Shown here: one piece after another, positions 19,396 through 29,412 of the stretch
How the letters are laid out: the number at the start of each line of letters is the position of its first letter
Position numbering within the stretch: position 1 is the stretch's first letter
NCBI RefSeq assembly: GCF_000153405.2
Contig: NC_020802.1
Coordinates: 1,259,883-1,323,882 of the forward strand
DNA: 64,000 nucleotides
From: Psychromonas sp. CNPT3
GTDB taxonomy: Bacteria; Pseudomonadota; Gammaproteobacteria; Enterobacterales; Psychromonadaceae
Reading direction: 5' to 3'
Translations under genes and position numbers: made by a program
The notes under the pieces: model-generated
Databases searched by the model: none
What the model saw: the letters and a program-made list of their open reading frames with translations, nothing else
Told to the model about the DNA's origin: nothing

Positions 19396-20631
19396 ATGAA
19401 TATTAATACTATTTCAGTTGTAGGGTTAGGTTACATTGGTTTACCAACCGCAGCTGTTATTGCAAGTAATGGAATAAGAGTTAAAGGCATTGATGTCAAT
19501 CAACACGTTATTGATATTATTAATCAAGGTAAAATCCATATCGTTGAGCCGGGGCTAGAAGAATTGGTTAAATCCGTTGTAGCAGAAGGCTATCTAACGG
19601 CACATACAGAGCCACAATCTGCCGATGCATTTTTAATTGCGGTACCTACACCATTTAAAGGTGCTGATCATGAACCGGATCTTAAATATATTGAAGCTGC
19701 ATCAAAAGCATTAGCATCACAATTGGTTAAAGGTAATTTAGTGATATTGGAGTCAACATCTCCTGTTGGTGCAACAGAAAAAATGGCAGCTTGGCTTGCT
19801 GAAGCGCGACCTGAATTAAGCTTTCCACATACGGTGAAAGAAGGTCAAGTTGCAGATATTTTAGTTGCATATTGTCCCGAGCGAGTATTACCTGGACAAG
19901 TGATCCGAGAACTCGTTGAAAATGATCGTGTTATTGGTGGTATGGATGAAGCAAGCACGAAAGCAGCAACTTTAGTTTACAAATCTTTTGTGCATAAAGG
20001 TAACTGTATTGCAACAACAGCACGTACTGCTGAAATGGTAAAGTTAACTGAAAATGCGAGTCGTGATTCACAAATCGCTTTTGCTAATGAATTATCTATG
20101 ATTTGTGACAAGCAAGGGATTAATGTTTGGGAATTAATTGAGTTGGCAAACTTACACCCTAGAGTTAACATTTTGCAACCAGGTGCGGGTGTTGGTGGGC
20201 ATTGTATTGCAGTTGATCCTTGGTTTATTGTCAATCAAAACCCAGAAGAAGCCAAACTTATCCATCAAGCACGGTTAACCAATGACGCGAAACCTCTTTG
20301 GGTAATTAACAAAATAGAAGAGGCTATTAGCAATATGGTTAAACCAAAAATCGCGTGTTTAGGTCTCGCATTTAAGCCTGATATCGACGATCTTCGTGAA
20401 AGCCCTGCATTAAATATCATCAAAAACTTAGTTATGAGTGGTTTCGATATTCTTGCCGTTGAACCAAATATTGATGTTCTGCCTACAAAACTCTGTGATT
20501 TAGGAAACATTAAATTGACAGATTTACATTCTGCACTAGTTGATGCAGATTTAATAGTCATATTGGTTAAACATCAAGAGTTCATCAACTTAAAGAGTGG
20601 TAGTAAAATTCTAGATTTTGTAAATTGTTGA
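19396..20631 (+). CDS. wecC: UDP-N-acetyl-D-mannosamine dehydrogenase
   Basis: 411 residues from the ATG at 19396, which has AGGAAG directly upstream. An in-frame extension begins at a TTG 45 bases earlier but lacks a ribosome site. The Rossmann motif is VVGLGYIGLPTAAVIA at the N-terminus, the catalytic cysteine is in GVGGHCIAVDPWF, and the C-terminal UDP-binding part has GLAFKPDIDDLRESPAL. It oxidises UDP-ManNAc with NAD to UDP-ManNAcA. It follows wecB, and together they feed acidic ManNAcA to capsule synthesis. Confidence 0.94.
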   Translation: MNINTISVVGLGYIGLPTAAVIASNGIRVKGIDVNQHVIDIINQGKIHIVEPGLEELVKSVVAEGYLTAHTEPQSADAFLIAVPTPFKGADHEPDLKYIEAASKALASQLVKGNLVILESTSPVGATEKMAAWLAEARPELSFPHTVKEGQVADILVAYCPERVLPGQVIRELVENDRVIGGMDEASTKAATLVYKSFVHKGNCIATTARTAEMVKLTENASRDSQIAFANELSMICDKQGINVWELIELANLHPRVNILQPGAGVGGHCIAVDPWFIVNQNPEEAKLIHQARLTNDAKPLWVINKIEEAISNMVKPKIACLGLAFKPDIDDLRESPALNIIKNLVMSGFDILAVEPNIDVLPTKLCDLGNIKLTDLHSALVDADLIVILVKHQEFINLKSGSKILDFVNC

Positions 20632-20639
20632 GAATGATT

Positions 20640-23600
20640 ATGGATAATAATAACTTAGATAAATTAAAAAATGATTATATTGAAGCAATAACTGTTTCTG
20701 AAAAAAGATTGATTAGCTTTATTGGTATGGAAGCTCTTTATAAAAATCAATTAATACACAATGCAAAATTGATTAAAAAAAATGAAAATTTATATAAAGA
20801 TCTTGATAAATATAAAACAAATTTTATGGGGATGGATAGTAGAAATAAGAGTTTACAGTCAGAGTTGGAAAGGATGAAAGAAACAGTAGGAAGTATAAAA
20901 AATACACTTTCATTTCGCTGGGGTAATAGGTTAGTTAATTCTACGGAATCTTTTATCGTATTTTTAAAGCTTCCTTTTCACTTATACAAAGAATATAAAG
21001 ACTTTAAATGTAAAAGAAAGATTATTGTGAAGCAATTATCAAGAATAGTTGTTAAAAGAAGCGAAAAAAATAAGCTAGTCCTTCCAATAAATTTAAACGA
21101 ATTAAAAGTAGCCTCCATCATGGATGAATTTACTTTTAACTCGTTTAAGTATGAATGTAATTTGCTACAGCTTACTCCTAAAACCTGGCGGGGGGAGTTG
21201 GAAAAATTTCAACCTAACTTACTTTTTATTGAATCAGCTTGGAAAGGAAAAGATGATTTATGGATAAAAAAAGTTAGTAATTGTGAATCTGAACTGGTTG
21301 AATTAGTACAATACTGTCATGAAAATAAAATACATACTATATTTTGGAATAAAGAGGATCCAGTACACTTTGATACTTTTTCTTCAGTAGCAAAAATTGT
21401 TGATCATGTATTTACGACAGATATTGATTGTGTACCTAGATACAAAAAAATTGTTAACCATAATAATGTTAATTTCCTTCCTTTTGCTGCGCAACCTATG
21501 AAGCATAATCCAATAGAAATATATAAAAGAAAAGATGCATTTAACTTTGCTGGTTCTTATTATCTTCGTTATCCGGAAAGGCAGAGAGACTTTTCATCTT
21601 TAATAAGTGCGGTGAAAAAGTTCAAGCCTGTAGATATTTACGATCGTAATTTTGATAATTCGCATAAAAATTATTTATTCCCAGATAGCTATCAATCAAT
21701 GATCTTGGGTAAATTACCTTTTGAAGAAATAGATAAAGCATATAAAGGTTATCGTTATGGCATCAATATGAATACGATAAAACAATCTCAATCAATGTTT
21801 GCAAGACGAGTATTCGAGCTTCTTGCTTCTAATACTATAGTTGTGAGTAATTACTCCAGAGGCATGCGATTATTATTTGGTGATTTAGTGCTATCCTCGG
21901 ACAATAGTAATCAAATAGAAATCATGCTAAAAAAAATATGTGATGATGGAAGTTATTATAAAAAGTTAAGGTTACTTGGTTTAAGAAAAGTTATGTCAGA
22001 GCATACTTATGCAGATAGGCTTGCATTTATACTTTCTAAAATAAATAACTTTGACTTTAAAAAAACATTACCATTTGTATATTTATATGCAAATGTAGAT
22101 AATAAAGAAGAATTTGATAGTGTTATAAATTCATTTAAAAAGCAAACGTATTCAAATAAAAAATTGATTGTATGCCAATCGTTCAAAAGTGACTTGCAAC
22201 TAGAGCATGTTATTATAAAATCGAAAATTTCAGATTGCCTAAAATATCTTCAGATGATCCAAGAAGAAGGTGCTTTATTTGGGGTTTTAGAGCCAAAAGA
22301 TTATTATGGTAAGAGTTATCTGGTTGACTTGGTCTCCGCAACTATTTATGGAGATTATCCAGCTTTTGGTAAAGGGTGTTTTTACGAGTATAAGCAATCT
22401 ATTATATTGAATGGCGATGGCCGACAATATAAGGCTACAACTAATTTGGATATTCGTTCTTCCTTAGTTAAATTGAAACAATTCAATAAAAAATATTTAC
22501 AGAATTTTTTAAATAATAAATACTCGATTTCAGATATTGAAATGCTTGCAATAGATGAATTTAACTATTGTAAGAATGGAGCTAATGCTAATAAAACGTC
22601 ATTAAATAAAGTAGAGGATTTAATATTAGTCGATCAAGGTGTATCTTTTATTGAAAAGCTTGCAAAAATTTCGGATGGGCTTCAGCCGAGAGAAAAAAAG
22701 ATTAAGAGTGATTCATCTTTGCCATCGTTTAGTGCTGAAAAATTATTTAATTTATTTGCCAAACCCATATCTAGTAAAATAAAAATAAACTTTATAGATA
22801 ATAAAATGAGAATTATTACAAAATTAGGTAATAGTAATCATACGTATATATACACTAAAAAATCTTTTGGCCGTGAAGAGCTAAATATGATAATTAATAG
22901 TCAATTCACATTACTTTGTAAATCTTCTTTAGAAAATATGTATACAGTATTTGAATTTCAAGATAAAGATGGAAAAAAAATATCTCATAGTATAAATCCG
23001 ATTGGAGATACACATACGATAGCAATACCTGTCGAATGCAGATATATTCGACTTGGATTGAAATTGGTTGGAAATGGAACTGTGGCTATATCTAAACTTA
23101 TTCTTGGGAGCCATGGCGAATTACCATTTTCTATTGTTGGGAAATCTAAAAAATTAGTTTTAACTAAACAATATCCATCTTATAACGATATATATAAATA
23201 TGGTTTCTTACATAGCAGAGTTAGAGCGTATAAAAAGGAAGGTTTGTTAGTCGATGTATTTCGGATTAATGATCAATCTCAACTGCCATATAGAGAATTT
23301 GAAAACATAGATATAGCAACGGGGAATGCTGCTCTGCTAAATGATACACTTAATACAGGTCAGTACGATCATGTTCTTGTGCATTTGATGGATGAGAAAA
23401 TGTGGAATGTTCTTGAAAAACATATTGACAAAGTTAAAGTGACGGTTTGGTTACATGGTGCTGAAATCCAAGATTGGACTCGTAGAAAATTTGATTTGGA
23501 GGATTTAACTAAGGAAGAAATAGCTAGGAAAAAAAAATTATGTGCTAGTAGGTTAATTTTTTGGAAGAAATTAATTCGAGAGAATCATAAAAATGTGCAT

Positions 23601-24269
23601 TTCGTCTTTGTTTCAAATACTTTTCGTAAAGAAGTTGAAGTTGATTTAGACTTACAACTTGATAAAAATATGTATTCAGTTATTCATAATTATGTGGATG
23701 AAGATATTTTTAGATATTTCCCAAAAGAGAAAAAAGATAGATTGAAAATTTTTTCAGTTAGATCTTTTGCTTCAAAAAAGTATGGAAATGATTTAACGAC
23801 TCAAGCAATAGAGATGCTTTCTAAGGAAAAATTTTTTAATGAATTAGAGTTTCTCATTATTGGTGATGGCCCTTGCTTTAAGAAAGATACTCAAGCGTTA
23901 GAAAAATTTGAAAATGTTAAAATTGAACAAAAATTTTTGACACATGCGGAAATTGCGGAAATTCAGAAAAAGCATGGAATATTTATGAATCCAACCCGAT
24001 GGGATTCTCAAGGTGTTTCAAGAGATGAAGCAATGTCTTCTGGGTTGGTTGTTGTTACAAACAACGTTGCAGCCATACCTGAGTTTGTCGATAACTCTTG
24101 TGGTATGGTTGTTGCTTCAGAAGACTATATTGGCATGGCTAAAGCTATAAATACTCTATATTATAATCCGGATAAATTTTTGACGCTATCAATCGCTGCT
24201 AATGAGAGAGTCGTGGAGAACTTAAATCTAGAAAAAACTATTTTGGAAGAGATAAAAATAATTAGTTAA
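20640..24269 (+). CDS. Giant multi-domain capsule glycosyltransferase
   Basis: About 1,209 residues. From the N-terminus: a coiled-coil stalk (about 1-95), a membrane-proximal motif common in surface-polymer transferases (SFRWGNRLVNSTE), a CgeB-like GT domain (about 150-460, with TIFWNKEDPVHFD), a GT2-like segment (about 475-660, starting PFVYLYANVDNKEEFDS), a beta-rich region (about 710-825), and a C-terminal GT4 domain (about 835-1209, with IIGDGPCF and the DSQGVSRDEAMSSGL region). It probably adds more than one sugar, in the style of bifunctional polymerases. The frame extends upstream over wecC to two TTG codons and an ATG at 20634; I chose the ATG at 20640 because TGAGA lies at good spacing. 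AT content is higher than in the export genes. Confidence 0.78.
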   Translation: MDNNNLDKLKNDYIEAITVSEKRLISFIGMEALYKNQLIHNAKLIKKNENLYKDLDKYKTNFMGMDSRNKSLQSELERMKETVGSIKNTLSFRWGNRLVNSTESFIVFLKLPFHLYKEYKDFKCKRKIIVKQLSRIVVKRSEKNKLVLPINLNELKVASIMDEFTFNSFKYECNLLQLTPKTWRGELEKFQPNLLFIESAWKGKDDLWIKKVSNCESELVELVQYCHENKIHTIFWNKEDPVHFDTFSSVAKIVDHVFTTDIDCVPRYKKIVNHNNVNFLPFAAQPMKHNPIEIYKRKDAFNFAGSYYLRYPERQRDFSSLISAVKKFKPVDIYDRNFDNSHKNYLFPDSYQSMILGKLPFEEIDKAYKGYRYGINMNTIKQSQSMFARRVFELLASNTIVVSNYSRGMRLLFGDLVLSSDNSNQIEIMLKKICDDGSYYKKLRLLGLRKVMSEHTYADRLAFILSKINNFDFKKTLPFVYLYANVDNKEEFDSVINSFKKQTYSNKKLIVCQSFKSDLQLEHVIIKSKISDCLKYLQMIQEEGALFGVLEPKDYYGKSYLVDLVSATIYGDYPAFGKGCFYEYKQSIILNGDGRQYKATTNLDIRSSLVKLKQFNKKYLQNFLNNKYSISDIEMLAIDEFNYCKNGANANKTSLNKVEDLILVDQGVSFIEKLAKISDGLQPREKKIKSDSSLPSFSAEKLFNLFAKPISSKIKINFIDNKMRIITKLGNSNHTYIYTKKSFGREELNMIINSQFTLLCKSSLENMYTVFEFQDKDGKKISHSINPIGDTHTIAIPVECRYIRLGLKLVGNGTVAISKLILGSHGELPFSIVGKSKKLVLTKQYPSYNDIYKYGFLHSRVRAYKKEGLLVDVFRINDQSQLPYREFENIDIATGNAALLNDTLNTGQYDHVLVHLMDEKMWNVLEKHIDKVKVTVWLHGAEIQDWTRRKFDLEDLTKEEIARKKKLCASRLIFWKKLIRENHKNVHFVFVSNTFRKEVEVDLDLQLDKNMYSVIHNYVDEDIFRYFPKEKKDRLKIFSVRSFASKKYGNDLTTQAIEMLSKEKFFNELEFLIIGDGPCFKKDTQALEKFENVKIEQKFLTHAEIAEIQKKHGIFMNPTRWDSQGVSRDEAMSSGLVVVTNNVAAIPEFVDNSCGMVVASEDYIGMAKAINTLYYNPDKFLTLSIAANERVVENLNLEKTILEEIKIIS

Positions 24270-24691
24270 TTTCTGCATATTTGTTTTAATAAATCAAAGC
24301 AGTTTTATTAAGGTGATTCTAAGTGCTAGAAATATAGATAAAAAATGCCATATATTAGACTTCCAGAAATTGGAAGTCATCCCTGACATTTGGAGGCGGT
24401 TATTTTTCCTCTCAATTATAATGAAGATCTTACGATGTATAAAATACAACCTGATAAATTCTCCAAACATGAAAGCATGTATATTATTATATTCAACTTT
24501 GTAATGCTTATATTAAAGGAATAAAATAATAGATTTCATTTTCTCTGCTCTAAAAAATAATCCCCCCCGTGTTCTTATAGATGTATTTATTAACAAATTA
24601 AAGGTGCTTTTAAGGTTTATTTGTGTCATTAAGTTGATGACTGTGGAGTTAAGCTACTCATTACTGAATTCAAAAAAGGTTTAATAAATGT
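24270..24691. other. Gap inside the capsule locus
   Basis: About 420 AT-rich bases between the giant glycosyltransferase and the heparinase-like gene. A 63-residue frame at 24313-24504 has no ribosome site and no recognisable character. The gap may be the scar of a lost gene and may hold an internal promoter. Confidence 0.35.
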
Positions 24692-26737
24692 ATGGAAAAT
24701 AATAATAAAAATGACAAATTACATGTTATTAGGTATAGAGGTTGCCAACCTTTAAGTACAACTAAAGAAGGTAAGTTATTCAAGTTTGTAATACCCTATG
24801 ATCACAAATGTAAATTAACCATTCATGTCGAGTCTAATAATAAAGAACCGCATAATGCGTGTTTAATTTCAATTGAATCTCATAGCTTAGATATGAAATC
24901 TTTTGCCTTTCAAAATGGATTTAGTATCTCTAAACATATTGGTATTTATAAATATTTAAAGTTTAATGCTATTAATGAAGTGGAGATTATTGCAGAGAAA
25001 TTTGATCATGATATATCTGTTCGTATAATACGCTGGAGTACAGATACAAAAAATATCGTCATTAAGAGATTTGATGTTAAATTTGAATCACCAAAGCAAA
25101 CGCACTCTGAAGCTATAAAATGGTTAGAGCATGATTATTTTGTAGTAGGAAAAAGCTCTAACCATACAAGAGCATTAGATATATTACGCAATGAATTTAA
25201 GTTTGGATCTTTCCCTATCACTTCATTACCCCTAGATTCGATATGGAGTGCTAACCCCTTTAATGATCGCAATTGGCAGTGGCGTCTCCATCAGTTAGAA
25301 TTTTCAAAATACTTACTAGAAGCCCATGTTGCAACAGGAGATACAAAATACATATCTAAATTAGAAGAGCTAATAAAGTCGTGGGTTAATAACAATAAAG
25401 TCGAACCTTATCCATCCGAGTTTAGTTGGCATGACCATTCGTCTGCAATACGACTTAATAATTTAATTAAATCTTGGTTATATTTTAATAAAATGGGTTG
25501 GAATAACATTTGTTCGATAATTGAGAAAGTATCTGTTCAACATTGTCTGTTTTTAGCTCAAGAGAAATTTTATAGTAAACATACTAATCATGGATTTGAT
25601 CAGTCGTTGTCATTGTATTTTGGGGCATTAGTTTTTCTTTCTTGGGAGCAACAACATAATTTAGTAGCACTAGCGCTGAGTCGAATTAAAGATGAACTTG
25701 AGTTTGCCTTTACCGTTGAAGGCGTTCATGTAGAAAATAGCCCTGGTTACCATGCTCATATGTTGTGTGAAATCATTAGAATAAAGAATATATTCCAATT
25801 TACGGATATTTTATTCTTTAATTATCTCAATAGCATATTGGAAAGTGGTATTGATTACCTTATTCATATGAACACTCCAAACGGAAAAATTTCACTTTTG
25901 GGTGATAGCGAAGAATTATCATTGAATAATCTTTTATTGAAAGCAGAGACCAAAAATATAGAACAACTCAAGTATATAATGACTAAAGGTCAAGATGGCG
26001 TTGTACCCGTACAAAAAAACTATATTGCAGTTAATGCGGGTTATGCCGTGTATAGAAATACATGGCGTTTTAATGATCTCGCTCAAATCCACTTAATATT
26101 AAAGTGTGGTTATTTGAGTAATTATCATCGACAAGATGATGATCTCAATATTTTGTTACATGCTTATGGTGAAGATTGGTTTATTGATTCAGGTTTGTAC
26201 AAGCATGATCATCAGGACGAAATTCGTGACTATATGCGAGGCCCTTTTGCTCATAACATACCGATACCCAAAGGTTCAAAAACGTTACGAAAGATTAAAC
26301 AAATTGGAGTTAATTGTAAATTTGAGCGTCATAATGTCAATGATCAGGCGTTTTGTGTAAATGCTACCACGAGTATGTTTGACGGATTTATAGTGAAACG
26401 GGTTGTTGAAGTGACTGCTAATAATGAGATTAATATTATCGATAGTGTGAGTTCAGGTGAGGTAAGTGATAGTTCTTATGTAACTTTATTTCATTTCCCA
26501 AAGGATAAAGTGATTGATAACTCAGATAAAAATCGAATTGTTATTAAATCTTCTTTGGGTAAATCTATGTTTATTGATTGTACCGCTAAAGGGCTTTTTG
26601 AAGTAAGAGTTACGAAAGGTAAAGATAAAGAATATCCAAGCTTTACTTCAAAAAAATATGGAGAATTAGAGGAATCATATTGCATTAGTTTTCACATTGA
26701 GAGTGGAAGTTCAGAATATCGCATTAGTTTTGACTAA
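24692..26737 (+). CDS. Heparinase II/III family protein
   Basis: 681 residues. An N-terminal beta-rich region (to about 130) is followed by an alpha-toroid part (about 150-420, with FSWHDHSSAIRLNNL and ENSPGYHAHMLCEI) and a C-terminal beta-sandwich carrying the heparinase II/III signature YHRQDDDLNILLHAYG and WFIDSGLY. Heparinase II/III enzymes cleave uronic-acid-containing polysaccharides by beta-elimination. No signal peptide is seen, so it acts in the cytoplasm or stays unexported. Such genes occur in capsule and exopolysaccharide clusters, where they may trim or edit polymer. The uronic acid here could be ManNAcA from WecBC. Substrate is inference. Confidence 0.8.
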   Translation: MENNNKNDKLHVIRYRGCQPLSTTKEGKLFKFVIPYDHKCKLTIHVESNNKEPHNACLISIESHSLDMKSFAFQNGFSISKHIGIYKYLKFNAINEVEIIAEKFDHDISVRIIRWSTDTKNIVIKRFDVKFESPKQTHSEAIKWLEHDYFVVGKSSNHTRALDILRNEFKFGSFPITSLPLDSIWSANPFNDRNWQWRLHQLEFSKYLLEAHVATGDTKYISKLEELIKSWVNNNKVEPYPSEFSWHDHSSAIRLNNLIKSWLYFNKMGWNNICSIIEKVSVQHCLFLAQEKFYSKHTNHGFDQSLSLYFGALVFLSWEQQHNLVALALSRIKDELEFAFTVEGVHVENSPGYHAHMLCEIIRIKNIFQFTDILFFNYLNSILESGIDYLIHMNTPNGKISLLGDSEELSLNNLLLKAETKNIEQLKYIMTKGQDGVVPVQKNYIAVNAGYAVYRNTWRFNDLAQIHLILKCGYLSNYHRQDDDLNILLHAYGEDWFIDSGLYKHDHQDEIRDYMRGPFAHNIPIPKGSKTLRKIKQIGVNCKFERHNVNDQAFCVNATTSMFDGFIVKRVVEVTANNEINIIDSVSSGEVSDSSYVTLFHFPKDKVIDNSDKNRIVIKSSLGKSMFIDCTAKGLFEVRVTKGKDKEYPSFTSKKYGELEESYCISFHIESGSSEYRISFD

Positions 26738-26750
26738 AGAGAATAAGTAC

Positions 26751-28232
26751 ATGAAAAAACTAAGAAAGTGGTTTTCTTTTTCATATTTTTTACTAAAGGA
26801 TTTAAGGGGCTCTTTCGGTCCAAATTTTTATTGTCGATTAGCCAAAAAGAGGGTAAAAAGGCACTGCATTCGTCAACCTCTAAGGTTATTAATGCGATGG
26901 TCCCCGACAGAAAGAGAGGAATTAGCCTTCCTTGAGATGTTGGAATTTAAGTGTTCTGTTTTAGATGATTTATTTAGCTTACCGGAATATCGAAAAAATA
27001 AACGAGATCAAGTATTTAATTGTCGAGTATTAATGGCGTTGCATAACTCTGCTCCTTATGATGTTGCAGGCTATTGGCAAAGAACTTCTGGTAATTTGAG
27101 AGCAATGAAATTGAACAATATAGAGGCCATTTGTGCTACAAGGCCTGGTTATTTTTTTGATTCTAAGCTGGATCCGGACAATAAAAATTTCAATTTTGAA
27201 TTTATTGAAGATCATTGTTTTTATCGTTTAAGTAGTGAATTCCCCTCATATACACAGATGAGTGATTCGAAATATATTAAAAATTATGGCGCTCAATTAG
27301 CTGTGATTGCAAAGCAGAAAAACTGTAGTGTCATTCATGGGCACTCTAATTTCTTAAATGGTTTAGCTGCAATTGATGGGGCTCGAAGAGCTGGTGTCTA
27401 TTCCATCTATGAAGCTCGAGGTTTTTGGCATATAACGGGGTTGGCTAAAAACCCTACATATGCGAAAACGGATCAGTTTGAATATGAATCAAAAATGGAA
27501 ATTTTGGCTTTGGAACAATCAGATCGCGTTGTGACGTTATCGGGCGCAATGAAAGATTTAATTGTAAGTTGGGGTATCAATGTAGATAAAATCCATGTTA
27601 TCCCTAATGGAGTCGATGTAGAACAATTTAAGCCTCAAATGGTTGACCAAATATTAAGATCTCGTTGGGGATTCAATCGTTTTGTTATTGGCTTTATTGG
27701 TTCATTAACACTGTATGAAGGTTTAGCTGATCTTATAACGACTGTGATCCAGCTGAATCAACAAGGCTTCCCTGTTAGTTTGGTGGTGGCGGGTTCTGGA
27801 CCTATTGAAATAGATTTACAATTATTAGCACAGGGTCACATCTACATTCATCTGGTAGGCTCTATTGAGCATGAGCATGTGAAACGTTGGTATAGTAGCT
27901 TTGATTTATGTGCTTATCCACGTACTGATGATGTGGTGTGTCGTTATGTGCCTCCAATGAAAGTGTTAGAAGCAATGGCGATGGAAATTCCTGTGATAGT
28001 GTCTGATTTAGCTCCTTTAAAGGAAATGGTACGTCACAATCAAACGGGCCTTATTTGTCAACCGAGTCATATCAATTCTTTAACTGAAACTATCATCTTT
28101 GCGTTCAATCATCGAGATCAACTCATTCAGTTAGGTAAAAATGGAAGAGTATGGGTATCAAAGCATCGTACTTGGTCAAAAAATGCAGAACGTTATCAAG
28201 CTATGTATCAATCATTAGGAAAAAACGTTTAA
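26751..28232 (+). CDS. GT4 family glycosyltransferase
   Basis: 493 residues from the ATG at 26751, which follows AAAGAGAA; an open extension upstream overlaps the heparinase gene by 41 bases without a ribosome site. The fold is GT-B: an N-terminal acceptor domain with VIHGHSNFLNGLAAIDGARR, and a C-terminal nucleotide-sugar domain with VIPNGVDVEQFKP, IGFIGSLTLYEGLADL, VVAGSGP and the PMKVLEAMAMEIPVIVSD E-x7-E region. It is a retaining transferase of capsule repeat-unit assembly. Donor and linkage are unknown. Confidence 0.88.
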   Translation: MKKLRKWFSFSYFLLKDLRGSFGPNFYCRLAKKRVKRHCIRQPLRLLMRWSPTEREELAFLEMLEFKCSVLDDLFSLPEYRKNKRDQVFNCRVLMALHNSAPYDVAGYWQRTSGNLRAMKLNNIEAICATRPGYFFDSKLDPDNKNFNFEFIEDHCFYRLSSEFPSYTQMSDSKYIKNYGAQLAVIAKQKNCSVIHGHSNFLNGLAAIDGARRAGVYSIYEARGFWHITGLAKNPTYAKTDQFEYESKMEILALEQSDRVVTLSGAMKDLIVSWGINVDKIHVIPNGVDVEQFKPQMVDQILRSRWGFNRFVIGFIGSLTLYEGLADLITTVIQLNQQGFPVSLVVAGSGPIEIDLQLLAQGHIYIHLVGSIEHEHVKRWYSSFDLCAYPRTDDVVCRYVPPMKVLEAMAMEIPVIVSDLAPLKEMVRHNQTGLICQPSHINSLTETIIFAFNHRDQLIQLGKNGRVWVSKHRTWSKNAERYQAMYQSLGKNV

Positions 28233-28271
28233 TGCCATGTTGTGATCTTTTTTGTAAAGGAGATAAGTTTA

Positions 28272-28328
28272 ATGACTGAGTCGAAATGTCACATGATTTT
28301 AGTTGGAAATTCTAGAAATGAATTTTAA
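28272..28328 (+). CDS. Short leader frame overlapping the GT2 start
   Basis: An 18-codon frame begins at an ATG with a very strong ribosome site (AAAGGAGAT, spacing seven) and stops at 28326-28328, eight bases past the ATG of the GT2 gene. The GT2 ATG itself has only a weak site. This could couple translation of the GT2 gene to the leader, or mark a frameshift at the true GT2 start. The peptide has no recognisable family. Confidence 0.35.
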   Translation: MTESKCHMILVGNSRNEF

Positions 28329-29412
28329 CATTTCTTTCATTATTCCTTATAGTAACCGTCACTTTTTAACTAATGATGATCGATTAATAAAGTTAGTTAA
28401 AATGTTAGTTAAGGTGCCATGCTGTGAAGTGGTAATAGATTTTCAAGGTGAAATTGATAATAAATTAGTTGATTTAGCTATTATTTATAATCAATTAAAT
28501 ATTGTTGTAAGTCAAAATAACACAAGCCATATATACTCTCCAGGGCAGGCTAGAAACCGGGCAGTGGCAAAAGCATCAGGTGAGTATCTTTTTTTTATAG
28601 ATGCAGATTTACTTTGCCAACCTTGTTTATTAAGTTATTTACTTGAACGTAGTAGGTACTTATCCAGTATAGGAAAGCAAGCTTTTGAAATGTTTCCTTG
28701 TTTTTATTTGACAGAAAAAGAAACTAAGAAATCAAATGTATATTTCGAAAAGTATTTAAAATCTTATTTAAGCGGAGAAATTGATCTGGTTGAAAATATT
28801 GCTCTTGCAAGTAGCTGTTTATTAGTAAATAGAGAGTGGTTCATCGCGCTAGGAGGTTTTGATGTTGATTTTATTGGGCATGGAGGAGAAGATTTAACAT
28901 TAATACATCAATTGGCTTTACATTACCCCATCGCTCCATTACCGAATGATTATTCTGATAATATCAAATCTCAGTTTCCTGGTTGCTATCAAGGGTTCAG
29001 GCGTTATTTTAGTTTATACGCATTAGCGCATTTATTTGCTGGTCGTTTTTTTGTTCACTGTTGGCATCCAAGGCCATTGACCAATGCCTATCATAAAAAA
29101 CGTGAGAGTAATGATTTATTATTAGTTGATAAATTAAACGATTGTTCTACTCATTTCCCTATTGTGAATAATAAGAGTGTAAAATTACTACAAAAAAATT
29201 GTTTAGTAGATCCTCTTTTATTATCTAATTTCAAAAAAAATTATCGCGACTGGTTAAGTTCAGTTCAAGAGAAATATGATTATCCTGTCGGACAGTTTCC
29301 AGGGTTATTTAACTGGGCGGATGGAGTAAAGAAAAGATCATCGATGAAACGGAAGTTTCGGAAACTATACTTAAATCCGAGATTATTTTTTATTGATATG
29401 TTTAAGCTATAA
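28318..29412 (+). CDS. GT2 family glycosyltransferase
   Basis: 364 residues from the ATG at 28318. The GT-A fold is shown by FNISFIIPYSNRHFL at the N-terminus, SPGQARNRAVAKASGEYLFFID, the DxD metal motif in FIDADLL, and a C-terminal galactosyltransferase-like part with ALGGFDVDFIGHGGEDLTL. That latter region is shared with polymerising and chondroitin-synthase-like transferases. It is probably an inverting transferase of the capsule repeat. It is the last biosynthesis gene before kpsC, from which it is separated by a 420-bp gap. Confidence 0.87.
   Translation: MNFNISFIIPYSNRHFLTNDDRLIKLVKMLVKVPCCEVVIDFQGEIDNKLVDLAIIYNQLNIVVSQNNTSHIYSPGQARNRAVAKASGEYLFFIDADLLCQPCLLSYLLERSRYLSSIGKQAFEMFPCFYLTEKETKKSNVYFEKYLKSYLSGEIDLVENIALASSCLLVNREWFIALGGFDVDFIGHGGEDLTLIHQLALHYPIAPLPNDYSDNIKSQFPGCYQGFRRYFSLYALAHLFAGRFFVHCWHPRPLTNAYHKKRESNDLLLVDKLNDCSTHFPIVNNKSVKLLQKNCLVDPLLLSNFKKNYRDWLSSVQEKYDYPVGQFPGLFNWADGVKKRSSMKRKFRKLYLNPRLFFIDMFKL

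Noticed and set aside
24313-24504. 63-residue frame inside the capsule locus gap
   Set aside because: No ribosome site or recognisable motif; could be a scar but there is nothing to support a gene.
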